Assembly (NCBI GenBank): GCA_947095945.1
Contig: CAMUQM010000003.1
Location: forward strand, 1-35,425
DNA from: an uncultured Prevotella sp.
GTDB taxonomy: Bacteria > Bacteroidota > Bacteroidia > Bacteroidales > Bacteroidaceae
Length of the DNA: 35,425 bases
Direction of reading: 5' to 3'
Part shown: positions 1 through 7,829 of the stretch, piece after piece
Layout: the number at the start of each line of letters is the position of its first letter
Numbering within the stretch: position 1 is the stretch's first letter
The notes under the pieces: generated by a model
Told to the model about the DNA's origin: nothing
The model's input: only the letters and a program-made list of their open reading frames with translations
Database searches by the model: none
Made by a program: the position numbers and the translations under genes

Positions 1-19
1 AAAATAGAAAACATTTACT

Positions 20-27
20 TAACTTTG
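20..27 (+). promoter_or_regulatory. -7 promoter element of the nitroreductase gene
   Basis: TAACTTTG fits the Bacteroidota -7 consensus TAnnTTTG and lies 20 bases before the start codon. The -33 TTTG would fall outside the window, so only half of the promoter can be judged. Confidence 0.55.
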
Positions 28-47
28 TAGCATCAAAATTATCTAAA

Positions 48-803
48 ATGGAAACTATCAATACAAGAAAGACAATAAGAAAGTACACCAACGAGGATGT
101 ATCTGAGAGTTTATTAAGAACTTTATTGGAAAAAGCAGAACGTACCCCAACGATGGGAAATCTACAACTCTACTCGGTTGTCATCACACGTAATGCTGAA
201 AAGAAGGCGCAACTCGCACCTGCTCATTTTAATCAACCGATGGTGACAGGGGCACCAGTGGTCCTCACTTTCTGCGCTGACTTCCATCGTACAACGCTAT
301 GGGCAGAGAGTCGTAAGGCAACTCCGGGTTATGACAACTTCCTCTCGTTTCTCAATGCTACCACCGATGCGCTGCTTTATTGTCAGACTTTCTGCAATCT
401 TGCTGAGGAAGAGGGCTTAGGCACTTGCTTCTTAGGAACGACCATCTACAACCCCAAACCTATCATTGAAGTATTACAACTGCCCCGCCTCGTGATGCCT
501 GTTGCCACTATCACCCTCGGTTGGCCCGATGAAGCCCCAGCCCTTGTTGACCGCCTGCCTATCGACAGCATCATCCACAGTGAGACTTACAATGACTATA
601 CGCCCGAGCGCATTGATGCTTTCTATACACCAAAGGAACAGTTAGAAGAAAACAAACACTTTGTGGAAATCAACAACAAAGAAACCCTCGCACAAGTATT
701 CACCGACCTGCGTTATACGAAGGAGGCGAATGAGGTAATGTCAAAGGGGTTGTTAGAGACATTAGAAGAGCAATGGTTAAGCTTCACTTCTGCTCCTCTT
801 TGA
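48..803 (+). CDS. Nitroreductase-family flavin oxidoreductase
   Basis: Probable FMN-dependent NAD(P)H oxidoreductase of the nitroreductase superfamily, in the cytoplasm. The N-terminus has the family pattern: METINTRKTIRKYTNEDV, then the TPTMGNLQLY segment that normally holds the FMN phosphate. The middle helix (about residues 100-125) and the EEGLGTCFLGTTIYNP segment match the conserved core near the flavin and dimer interface. At 251 residues it is about the size of NfsA/Frp-type enzymes and longer than minimal nitroreductases because of an alpha-helical tail (about 185-250). No signal peptide is visible. The ATG at 48 is preceded by a -7 element. A 9-bp inverted repeat (786-820) straddles the stop codon and may help end the transcript, though no T-run follows. 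The physiological substrate cannot be read from the sequence. Confidence 0.85.
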   Translation: METINTRKTIRKYTNEDVSESLLRTLLEKAERTPTMGNLQLYSVVITRNAEKKAQLAPAHFNQPMVTGAPVVLTFCADFHRTTLWAESRKATPGYDNFLSFLNATTDALLYCQTFCNLAEEEGLGTCFLGTTIYNPKPIIEVLQLPRLVMPVATITLGWPDEAPALVDRLPIDSIIHSETYNDYTPERIDAFYTPKEQLEENKHFVEINNKETLAQVFTDLRYTKEANEVMSKGLLETLEEQWLSFTSAPL

Positions 804-1129
804 TTGGAGAAAGCAGAAGTATTGTCGGTCAACAAACAGCATGCGAATACGAAGCATGGCAAAGACACCCATTACTTTCGGTCCTTCCGTTAAATCCATA
901 GATTGAAAATAGTATAAAGATTTTATGCTTACATGCTTTGACTACCTAAAATCTAATGGTTTTACAAGGGGGCAAGTTACAAGATAAAATGAAGAAAAGG
1001 CAAATAAAGACAATGTCTATTGACTACAATATCTTTCCGCTTCAACAAATAATTTATTCACGTTTCAATCAGGTTTTGTAAATTATTTTTATGTGACTCA
1101 AAATCAATACATGCTCTTTTAGCTTTGAA

Positions 1130-1220
1130 AAGATGCTTGATTGACTTGCAATAGATGCTCTTTTAAGGTCTTACTAACGCCCTTTTGAAGTCCAATTAAG
1201 CACCTTTTCTTGCACGACTT
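1130..1220 (+). repeat. Dispersed 21-22 bp periodic repeat, copy A
   Basis: Imperfect units of about 21-22 bp built on GATGCTCTTTT, AACGCCCTTTTGAAGTCC and AATTAAGCACCTTTTC. The same block occurs near 6040-6170 and 28810-28930, always between genes. Function unknown; it contains no reading frame. Confidence 0.75.
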
Positions 1221-1513
1221 CATAACTAACTGATTTACTGTTGGTTGCAATCTCGCATTTTATATGTGTTTTCCTGCTTTACTTAAGGTGTTTTATACGA
1301 ATTTATGTAATGATTTTTCAACGTCTTGTCTGCAAAATTATCGGTGTGTAAAAATGAAAAGATACTTAGAGGCGGAGGATAAAAAAAAGATAGCCAAGAC
1401 AGACTTGGTTGTCTATTTGTTTAATCTATATCTTTGGCTTACCATTAAAGCTATACGAAAAAGTGTCTATGCGTTTAACGGAAGAACCTTACTTTCTGGC
1501 TTCGTTTCCCTTT

Positions 1514-1633
1514 TTATTTTAATTTTGCAGTAAGGCTTTCCAGCTCAGCAGTATTGTAGTGATAGATTACCACTTCTTCGTCAGAATAAATCATCGTACG
1601 CACACGGTTTCAGCTGTCGTAGGTAGCAATCAT
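1514..1633 (-). pseudogene. Possible short gene remnant
   Basis: On the minus strand an ATG at 1633 opens a 39-codon frame broken by TGA at codon 8 and ending in TAA at 1514. After the break it reads like coding sequence (MIYSDEEVVIYHYNTAELES). It could be a decayed 3' end of a gene or chance. No family is recognised. Confidence 0.2.
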
Positions 1634-1656
1634 TAAGCTTCAAATATAGAAACAAG

Positions 1657-1699
1657 ATTGGGTGTTGATGAAGCTTTAATCTATTCATCAACACCCAAT
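1657..1699 (-). terminator. Perfect 16-bp hairpin downstream of pheS
   Basis: ATTGGGTGTTGATGAA at 1657-1672 is exactly complementary to 1684-1699, with an 11-base loop. It lies 22 bases past the pheS stop codon. The T-run is weak, so termination is plausible rather than certain. The stem sequence GGGTGTTGATGAAG recurs at 32456-32469, so the hairpin is made of a dispersed repeat. Confidence 0.5.
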
Positions 1700-1721
1700 A
1701 TTCAACATCTATCACCTAACA

Positions 1722-2759
1722 CTATGCTCCCTCAAACTCGCGGAGGAAGCGGGTATCATTCTCTGAGAAGAGGCGAAGGTCGCTAACACGGTACTTAAGG
1801 TTAGCAATACGCTCAACACCCATACCGAAGGCATAACCCGTATATACATTAGGATCAATACCACAAGCCTCAAGGTCGTGTGGGTCAACCATACCACAAC
1901 CAAGAATCTCTACCCAGCCTGTATGCTTACAGAAACCACAGCCCTCACCGCCACAGATGTTACAGCTGATATCCATCTCTGCACTTGGTTCAGTAAATGG
2001 GAAGTAGCTTGGACGAAGACGAATCTTTGTATCTGCACCGAACATCTCACGAGCAAAGGTGAGAAGCACCTGCTTCAAGTCTGTAAAGCTAACATTCTTG
2101 TCAACATAAAGACCCTCAACCTGATGGAAGAAACAGTGTGCACGTGCTGAGATAGCCTCATTACGATATACACGACCGGGGCAAAGAACACGAATTGGAG
2201 GTTCGTGTGTAGACATATAATGTGCTTCGTCATTAGAAGTATGACTACGAAGGATGACGTTCTTTGTAACGTCCATCGTATTGCTACGCTCAATGAAGAA
2301 GGTATCTTGCATATCACGTGCTGGATGGTCAGCAGCAAAGTTCAACATTGTAAAGACGTGCTGATCGTCATCAATCTCTGGACCCTGATAGAGCGTGAAA
2401 CCCATACGAGCAAAGATATCAATGATCTCGTTCTTCACAAGTGTCAATGGATGACGTGTACCGAGGTTGATTGGATAAGCAGTACGAGTTAAATCAATAT
2501 CATCACTCTGTGCCTCACTTGTTTCAAGCTGGTCTTTAAGTTGGTTGATTTTGTCCTGTGCACTCTGCTTAAGTTCGTTAATCTTCATGCCGACAACCTT
2601 TTTCTGTTCGGCAGCTACATTACGGAACTCACCCATCAACGCATTGATTTCGCCTTTCTTGCTAAGGTATTTCAGACGAAGTTGCTCTACGTCGTCGGCA
2701 CTCTTTGCCGTAAGTGTGCTCACTTCCTTGAGAAGTTCTTCTATCTTGTCTAATAACAT
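1722..2759 (-). CDS. pheS: Phenylalanine--tRNA ligase alpha subunit
   Basis: Alpha subunit of the cytoplasmic (alpha-beta)2 enzyme that charges tRNA-Phe. The N-terminal coiled coil (about residues 1-90) is the tRNA-binding arm. The class II catalytic core follows: the HPLTLV entry to the core, FHQVEGLYVD (motif 2 region), the glycine- and cysteine-rich CNICGGEGCGFCKHTGW segment usual for bacterial PheS, EILGCGMVDP, and GMGVERIANLKY (motif 3, ATP binding). At 345 residues it is full length. pheT is not adjacent, so the two subunit genes are separated here, as is common in Bacteroidota. The gene is divergent from the lipoprotein at 2901, and a -7 element lies 20 bases upstream of its ATG. Confidence 0.97.
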   Translation of the reverse strand: MLLDKIEELLKEVSTLTAKSADDVEQLRLKYLSKKGEINALMGEFRNVAAEQKKVVGMKINELKQSAQDKINQLKDQLETSEAQSDDIDLTRTAYPINLGTRHPLTLVKNEIIDIFARMGFTLYQGPEIDDDQHVFTMLNFAADHPARDMQDTFFIERSNTMDVTKNVILRSHTSNDEAHYMSTHEPPIRVLCPGRVYRNEAISARAHCFFHQVEGLYVDKNVSFTDLKQVLLTFAREMFGADTKIRLRPSYFPFTEPSAEMDISCNICGGEGCGFCKHTGWVEILGCGMVDPHDLEACGIDPNVYTGYAFGMGVERIANLKYRVSDLRLFSENDTRFLREFEGA

Positions 2760-2779
2760 AGTTCTTGATTATTTTCCTG

Positions 2780-2787
2780 CAAAGGTA
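2780..2787 (-). promoter_or_regulatory. -7 promoter element of pheS
   Basis: On the minus strand this reads TACCTTTG, a match to TAnnTTTG, 20 bases ahead of the pheS start codon. No clear TTTG lies 19 bases further upstream. Confidence 0.55.
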
Positions 2788-2862
2788 CAATTTATAATCG
2801 TAACGGAGAAATTACCCTAATATAAATTTATAAAAAACCTATCTTATTAGAAATAAATATCG

Positions 2863-2870
2863 TACATTTG
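2863..2870 (+). promoter_or_regulatory. -7 promoter element of the DUF4348-like lipoprotein gene
   Basis: TACATTTG matches the Bacteroidota -7 consensus and lies 30 bases before the ATG at 2901. No good -33 element is visible. Confidence 0.5.
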
Positions 2871-2900
2871 CAGGAAATTTGAGATGAATAAAAAGAGAGT

Positions 2901-3758
2901 ATGAAAAAAGCTTTTTTACTTATTGTGTGTGTGTGTGTGGCTATGGTGGCTGTTACCACTGGTTGCTCTAATAAGAAAGTAGATGGAGCCGACAGTACAG
3001 ATCAGGATTCTACCGCTACAGAGGAAGCTGACACAGTTGATAGTGTTGACTCTGTCGCAGAGGTGATTGCCGCTACTCCTATGCCTAAAGCAGCAGACCA
3101 GTTGTTTGATGATTTCTTCTTCAACTTCATTGCTAATAAGAAGTTGCAGAGCAATCGTATCAAATTCCCACTGCCTGTTATAAATGGTACAAAGACTACT
3201 GAACTAACCCGTGAGAACTGGAAGATAGACTATTTCTTCCGTAAGCAGGGCTATTATACGCTTATCTTTGACAATGAGAAGCAGATGAAGTTCTCTAAGT
3301 CTACCGATTTGGATAGTGTTATCGTTGAGAAGATACACTTGAAGAAGGGTATAATCGAGCAGTATTGGTTTGATCATCAGGATGGTAGCTGGAAGTTGAA
3401 TCAGATTCGTAACATCCCATTCGGGGAGAGTTATAATGCTTCTTTCTTCACCTTCCTTTCTCGCTTCTTTGCGAATGACGGCAAGGGTTTTGTGAAGAGT
3501 CCATTAGCTTATACTGGTCCAGACCCTAATGGTGAGGAGACAAACGTGGTCAACACCACAATTCCTGCCAACGAATGGTCATCATTCCTGCCAGAACTTC
3601 CACACGATATGATTTATAACATCCTCTATGGTCAGAAGTATTCTGAGTCTGGTCGCAGGATTGTTACCTTCCGTGGCTTGTCTAACGGTGTAGAAACACA
3701 GCTCATCTTTAAGCTTAACGGCAAAGACTGGCGCTTAGAGAAGGTTGTAGCTTATTAA
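2901..3758 (+). CDS. DUF4348-like lipoprotein
   Basis: Predicted lipoprotein of unknown function. The signal peptide MKKAFLLIVCVCVAMVAVTTGC ends in a lipobox with Cys22. It is followed by an acidic, Ser/Thr-rich linker (about residues 28-60: DSTDQDSTATEEADTVDSVD) and a globular domain (about 65-285) that resembles the DUF4348 family of Bacteroidota. That domain has features of a beta-rich fold: YYTLIFDNEKQMKF, KKGIIEQYWFDHQDGSWKL and a closing LIFKLNGKDWRLEKVVAY. The signal-peptide coding region contains a TG repeat of eight units (2924-2939), which could mutate by slippage. The gene stands alone with its own -7 element and is followed by a good terminator. The family name is recalled from sequence style and is less certain than the lipoprotein call. 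Confidence 0.75.
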   Translation: MKKAFLLIVCVCVAMVAVTTGCSNKKVDGADSTDQDSTATEEADTVDSVDSVAEVIAATPMPKAADQLFDDFFFNFIANKKLQSNRIKFPLPVINGTKTTELTRENWKIDYFFRKQGYYTLIFDNEKQMKFSKSTDLDSVIVEKIHLKKGIIEQYWFDHQDGSWKLNQIRNIPFGESYNASFFTFLSRFFANDGKGFVKSPLAYTGPDPNGEETNVVNTTIPANEWSSFLPELPHDMIYNILYGQKYSESGRRIVTFRGLSNGVETQLIFKLNGKDWRLEKVVAY

Positions 3759-3763
3759 TGAAC

Positions 3764-3797
3764 AGACCCCAACCTATCTTGGTTGTGGGTCTTTCTT
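3764..3797 (+). terminator. Terminator after the DUF4348-like gene
   Basis: AGACCCCAACC pairs with GGTTG-T-GGGTCT (one bulged base) around a six-base loop, followed by TTCTTTAAT. It begins 5 bases past the stop codon. Confidence 0.75.
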
Positions 3798-3909
3798 TAA
3801 TCTTATCACTCAGCTGTTTCATGTTATGATTGTGGGACTATGTCCCATGAAGATTAACTCCTTATTATAAACAGAAACCAAGGACAACACAAAAACAATA
3901 GAAGCTAAA

Positions 3910-4920
3910 ATGAAAATAGAGTCTAACTATAGTCTACTAAAACATAATACCTTCGGTATTGATGCTAAATGTCAGCGTTTTGTCGAATACAATTCTGTAG
4001 AGGAAGCGCAGGAACTTGTGCGCTCGTTGAAAGCCGAAGACTATCCATTGCTGATTCTCGGTGGTGGTAGTAACCTTTTGCTTACCGGCGATTATAAGGG
4101 TACTGTACTCCACTCTGGCATCTCCTTTATCGAGCAAATTGATGAAGAACGCGTACGTTGTGGCTCTGCTTACGTATGGGACGACTTTGTAGATTACTGT
4201 GTTTCTCACGACCTCTATGGCGCAGAGAACCTTTCTATTATCCCCGGTGAGTGTGGTGCGAGCGCTGTACAGAATGTAGGAGCATACGGTGTAGAAGCCA
4301 AAGACCTGATTGATGAGGTAGAAGCGGTGGAGATTGCCACTGGCAAAGTGCATCATTTCAAGAATGCTGAATGTGAGTATAGCTACCGCCAGAGTAAGTT
4401 TAAGCGCGAATGGCGCAATAAATTTCTTATCACATCGGTAACCTATCGCCTTTCTAAGACTTATCAGCCTAAGCTCGACTATGGTAATATCCGTGCGGCA
4501 TTGACCGAGCAAGGTATTGAAAACCCTACTGCAGCAGAGCTTCGTCAGACGATAACCGCCATTCGCAATGCGAAACTCCCCGACCCTAAGATTATTGGTA
4601 ATGCGGGCAGTTTCTTCATGAATCCTATCGTTTCTAAGGCTAAATATGAGGAGTTGGCAGCGCAATATGAGCGTATGCCCCATTATACCATTGATGATAA
4701 TCATGAGAAGATTCCAGCCGGTTGGATGATTGAACAATGCGGTTGGAAGGGTAAGGCACTTGGCCCTGCAGGTGTTTACGAAAAGCAAGCCTTGGTATTG
4801 GTGAACCTTGGTGGTGCAACAGGTGCTGACATCGTACGCCTTTATAAGACGATACAGCATGATGTAAAGGAGAAGTTTGGAATTGAGATACATCCGGAGG
4901 TGAATACTTCACCAAACTAA
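3910..4920 (+). CDS. murB: UDP-N-acetylmuramate dehydrogenase (UDP-N-acetylenolpyruvoylglucosamine reductase)
   Basis: Cytoplasmic FAD enzyme that reduces UDP-GlcNAc-enolpyruvate to UDP-MurNAc with NADPH, the second step of peptidoglycan precursor synthesis. The FAD domain shows NTFGIDAKC (about residue 13), LILGGGSNLLLTGDYKG (48-64) and IPGECGASAVQNVGAYG (111-127). The type I substrate domain is present. Catalytic residues are recognisable: Arg160 in YSYRQSKFK, Ser234 in GNAGSFFMNP, and Glu330 in HPEV near the C-terminus. At 336 residues it is the usual length. A small inverted repeat (TGGGAC-tat-GTCCCA, 3833-3847) lies in the upstream gap. The stop codon is followed at once by two tandem copies of a GC-rich REP-like hairpin. 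Confidence 0.97.
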   Translation: MKIESNYSLLKHNTFGIDAKCQRFVEYNSVEEAQELVRSLKAEDYPLLILGGGSNLLLTGDYKGTVLHSGISFIEQIDEERVRCGSAYVWDDFVDYCVSHDLYGAENLSIIPGECGASAVQNVGAYGVEAKDLIDEVEAVEIATGKVHHFKNAECEYSYRQSKFKREWRNKFLITSVTYRLSKTYQPKLDYGNIRAALTEQGIENPTAAELRQTITAIRNAKLPDPKIIGNAGSFFMNPIVSKAKYEELAAQYERMPHYTIDDNHEKIPAGWMIEQCGWKGKALGPAGVYEKQALVLVNLGGATGADIVRLYKTIQHDVKEKFGIEIHPEVNTSPN

Positions 4921-5015
4921 AGCCTCCCTACAAAAAACCTCCCCCAACCCCTCCAAAAGGAGGGGAGTACTAAACAAACGAAGCCTCCCCCAGCCCCTCC
5001 AAAGGGAGGGGAGTG
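4921..5015 (+). repeat. Two tandem REP-like GC-rich hairpin repeats
   Basis: Two copies with a 46-base period, each CCTCCCCCArCCCCTCC-AAAr-GGAGGGGAGT (about 4938-4969 and 4984-5014). CCCCTCC and GGAGGGG can form a stable hairpin. The block begins immediately after the murB stop codon. Five further copies occur in this window (5214-5249, 25503-25585, 26044-26080, 30897-30970, 31029-31067). Confidence 0.85.
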
Positions 5016-5153
5016 CTAAACAAAAGGAGCTACTTCTTTATGTTGTGGTATAGTTTAATATTAAGACATATCATAACAACTGCAACATCCAACCATAGAC
5101 ACTCGTTATAGATAAGCCTTTAATTAAGAAATACTTATAAAGTATCAAACCAA

Positions 5154-6020
5154 TTGTTAAGAACATATCCTTTGAAACAAGAAGAACATACAAGCAACGA
5201 ACGACCGATAAAGGGCTCCCCTCCCTTCGGAGGGGTCGGGGGAGGCTTTACCTTCCTCGGCACAGGCACATCTAACGGCGTTCCAGTGCTTGGTTGTAGT
5301 TGCGAGGTATGTAAGAGTAAAGACCCACGTGACAACCGATTGCGCACTTCTGCTTTATTGGAAACGGCAAACACACGCATTGTTATTGACAGTGGTCCTG
5401 ACTTTCGCCAACAGATGTTGCCACACCCTTTCCGCAAGATTGACGGCTTACTGATTACACATATCCACTATGATCATGTTGGAGGCATTGATGATGTACG
5501 CCCGTATTGCGCCTTGGGGGATATAGAAGTGTATGCCAACGCCAGTACCTGCGATGGTTTACGCCACAATTTTCCTTATTGTTTCACTGAAAATCCTTAC
5601 CCCGGAGTTCCTAAACTGAATCTTCATAGCATTCAACCTCATACCCCATTTTGTATAGGCGACATTGAGGTCATGCCTATTTCTGTAATGCACGGAAAGC
5701 TACCTATCCTCGGTTATCGCTTTGGCAAACTTGCCTACATCACAGACATGAAAACTATTGAGGATGAAGAACTTCCTTATCTTCAAGGCGTTGAGACCTT
5801 GGTTGTAAGCGCTTTACGATGGGAACCTAAGCACCATTCCCACCAACTGATTTCAGAAGCCATAGATTTCAGCCAAAAGATTGGAGCAAAACGCACTTAT
5901 TTGACCCATCTCACCCATAAAATAGGCTTACACGAAGAGGCACAAAAACAACTCCCTAAAGATGTTTTCTTTGCCTACGATGGTTTGAAAATCGAGATAA
6001 ATCGAAATAATTGTAAATAA
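5154..6020 (+). CDS. MBL-fold metallo-hydrolase, PhnP-like, with repeat-encoded N-terminus
   Basis: Metallo-beta-lactamase-fold hydrolase resembling the PhnP/cyclic phosphodiesterase group; the substrate is unknown. The conserved fold starts at FLGTGTSNGVPVLGCSC (about residue 34), continues to the metal-binding HIHYDHVGGIDDVRP (His103, His105, Asp107, His108), and has a distal His in VMHGKLPILGYR and THLTHKIG near the end. No ATG is available in frame between the upstream stop (5121-5123) and the conserved fold. The frame offers TTG at 5154 and at 5172. Residues about 21-32 (GSPPFGGVGGGF) are encoded by a REP-like repeat in the opposite orientation to those after murB. Either initiation uses TTG upstream of the repeat, or the native start was displaced and the gene is poorly expressed. 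The start is therefore uncertain; the function class is not. Confidence 0.8.
   Translation: MLRTYPLKQEEHTSNERPIKGSPPFGGVGGGFTFLGTGTSNGVPVLGCSCEVCKSKDPRDNRLRTSALLETANTRIVIDSGPDFRQQMLPHPFRKIDGLLITHIHYDHVGGIDDVRPYCALGDIEVYANASTCDGLRHNFPYCFTENPYPGVPKLNLHSIQPHTPFCIGDIEVMPISVMHGKLPILGYRFGKLAYITDMKTIEDEELPYLQGVETLVVSALRWEPKHHSHQLISEAIDFSQKIGAKRTYLTHLTHKIGLHEEAQKQLPKDVFFAYDGLKIEINRNNCK
5214..5249 (-). repeat. REP-like repeat inside the 5' end of the MBL gene
   Basis: GGCTCCCCTCCCTTCGGAGG and the following GGTCGGGGGAGGC form the minus-orientation copy of the GC-rich hairpin family. It is read through in frame as SPPFGGVGGG. Confidence 0.85.
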
Positions 6021-6292
6021 AAACTCACCACTCAAAAACGAAAAGATGCTTAATAGGAATCGAAAAGATGCCCAATTGACTTCCAAAAGATGCCCTTTTG
6101 AGCTCTAACTAACGCCCTTTTGAAGTCCAATTAAGCACCTTTTCAAACACACTCTTATAACTATCTGACTACTTGATGATTACAAGAGTGATAAAAATAG
6201 CCTTTTTGAGCACAAAAATAACATATTAAAGCGATATTTTTGTAAATAAATTTCACCACAAACAACTACAAATACAAGCAGAGAAAAATAAA
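6021..6292. repeat. Dispersed 21-22 bp periodic repeat, copy B, in the gap after susD
   Basis: About 6040-6150 carries units GATGCCCTTTTGAG, AACGCCCTTTTGAAGTCC and AATTAAGCACC. The flank (about 6150-6210: AACTATCTGACTAC, then AAAAATAGCC) and the end GTAAATAAATTTC also match copy C near 28.9 kb. The gap between the convergent MBL and susD genes holds no reading frame, and I see no clear terminator. Confidence 0.75.
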
Positions 6293-7825
6293 CTATCTCT
6301 GCCACCACATTGGTGTTGCATAATCATCAGGACCACCTAAAAGTTCGACTGCCTTATCGTAATTGCTGCGATTATTAATTTGCTGATTCTTATCAAAAGG
6401 AATTCTATTAGGTGTTAGCAACGTATAACCGTTTGTTGCCTGTGGCACAGAGAAAATACGAGGATAACCCGTACGACGAATTTCGTTCCATGCTTCCTGT
6501 CCATTCGGGAACAAAGCAATCCACTTCTGTATAATCAAGCGCTCCATTTTCTCATCCATTGAGGCACTGTCATTCCATTTTATGGTAATTGTAGAAGCCT
6601 TTGCTGCAGCCCCTCCAAAGCCACCTAAAGCATCTGCGTAATTAGCTTCTGTGGAGGTGTTGTCCAACAAATAGGTAGCAACACCGTCTACTCCCCATTG
6701 ATTGAAGGATAGTGTTACACCTTGTTCATAATACTCCTTGACAGTACCACCGCCCATATTCCAACCACGCAAGACCCCCTCAGCCTTACAAAAAGCCATT
6801 TCCGATGCTGTAAGCCATAAGCCCGGACTGGTTTCATGCACATTGACAGTAGAATAAAGACGCTTAGCAACAACGTTACTTCCTATCGCCGCACCTGCCC
6901 GACAGCCAATATACTTACGTTTTCCTGCCGTCATCGGCTGCAAGAAATACTTACTTATTCGTGGGTCTTTATATCCAGTCATATAGCTTTCAATGTCAGC
7001 ACAGATACGACTATCGCCCCATGAAACCGCAGTTGTCCACAAACCCGACTTATTATAACGAATAGCACAGTTATCCTCATTCCCTTCTATCACGCCATCT
7101 CTCACCGCCTGCTCAGCTAAAGAACGCGCCATAGCAGGTTCTACATTGCTTATACGTACGGCAATACGCAACTTTAGTGAATTAGCAAACTTACGCCACT
7201 TATTGAAATCACCCTTATATACAAGATCGTACGGTGCAAAGGCTATCATTTCCTTATCAAGTTGCGTATCTGATGAGATATAGTCAGTAGCCTCATTCAA
7301 GTCCTTAATCAATTGCATATATATATCCCGCTGAGAAGTGTAAACCACAGCATTATCTGCATTCATACTGAGAGGGAAGGGTCCGTAGATATCCGTAAAA
7401 CGTAGAAAAGCCTGTGCCCGAAGAATCAATGCCCACGCATAAGAAACATTCTCTTTACCATTCAGATTGACAACCTCATTAAATGCAGACACTATAGGAG
7501 GTGCGTAAGAGGCTGGCCAAGCACACCAAGCGTTACTCGCATTAAAAAGTGTATGATTTTTAGGTAATTCCTTAGTGTAGGTTGTGTAACGACCCAGATA
7601 ATTACCAACAAAGTCTATCATCGTCTGGTAGGCGTTTTCTTGCTCTGGAAAAGCCACTCCTTGCATCTGAATCAAAAATGAACCGACAGCATAGTTATCA
7701 CGCTTCAACTCCTCTGACGACAGTTTACTTCCGGGTCGGTTGATATCAACGAATTCACCCGTACAGGAAGATAATACTGTCAGCAAACAGAAGAAGAAAA
7801 GGAGTTTCTTTCTACTAAACATCAT
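6293..7825 (-). CDS. SusD/RagB-like outer-membrane nutrient-binding lipoprotein
   Basis: Surface lipoprotein that would form the lid of the SusC channel and bind the nutrient. The signal peptide MMFSRKKLLFFFCLLTVLSSC has its lipobox Cys at residue 21. The body has the helical SusD pattern: YAWALILRAQAFLRFTDIYGPFPL (about 128-151), the TPR-like FNKWRKFANSLKLRIAVRISN (about 205-225), and a C-terminal WNEIRRTGYPRIFSV segment typical of the SusD_RagB/SusD-like group. Length (510) is normal. It lies 4 bases downstream of susC on the same strand, so the two are co-transcribed. The ligand cannot be read from sequence, but a GH2 beta-galactosidase and sigma/anti-sigma pair next door suggest a galactose-containing glycan. 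Confidence 0.93.
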   Translation of the reverse strand: MMFSRKKLLFFFCLLTVLSSCTGEFVDINRPGSKLSSEELKRDNYAVGSFLIQMQGVAFPEQENAYQTMIDFVGNYLGRYTTYTKELPKNHTLFNASNAWCAWPASYAPPIVSAFNEVVNLNGKENVSYAWALILRAQAFLRFTDIYGPFPLSMNADNAVVYTSQRDIYMQLIKDLNEATDYISSDTQLDKEMIAFAPYDLVYKGDFNKWRKFANSLKLRIAVRISNVEPAMARSLAEQAVRDGVIEGNEDNCAIRYNKSGLWTTAVSWGDSRICADIESYMTGYKDPRISKYFLQPMTAGKRKYIGCRAGAAIGSNVVAKRLYSTVNVHETSPGLWLTASEMAFCKAEGVLRGWNMGGGTVKEYYEQGVTLSFNQWGVDGVATYLLDNTSTEANYADALGGFGGAAAKASTITIKWNDSASMDEKMERLIIQKWIALFPNGQEAWNEIRRTGYPRIFSVPQATNGYTLLTPNRIPFDKNQQINNRSNYDKAVELLGGPDDYATPMWWQR

Positions 7826-7829
7826 AATC

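Larger units (their letters stand above)
804..1656. other. Long non-coding gap with dispersed repeats
   Basis: No convincing gene is visible over about 850 bases. The stretch is AT-rich and holds one copy of the GCCCTTTTGA repeat family (about 1130-1220) and a short possible gene remnant on the minus strand (1514-1633). A plus-strand reading frame at 1264-1533 lacks family resemblance and is treated as chance. Confidence 0.6.

Noticed and set aside
1264..1533. 89-codon reading frame in the gap before pheS
   Set aside because: No family resemblance, very AT-rich content, no promoter or conserved motif, and it overlaps low-complexity sequence. Most likely chance.
3937..4893. Long (318-codon) minus-strand frame across murB
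   Set aside because: It mirrors the well-supported murB gene. Its translation has no domain pattern, so it is a shadow frame.
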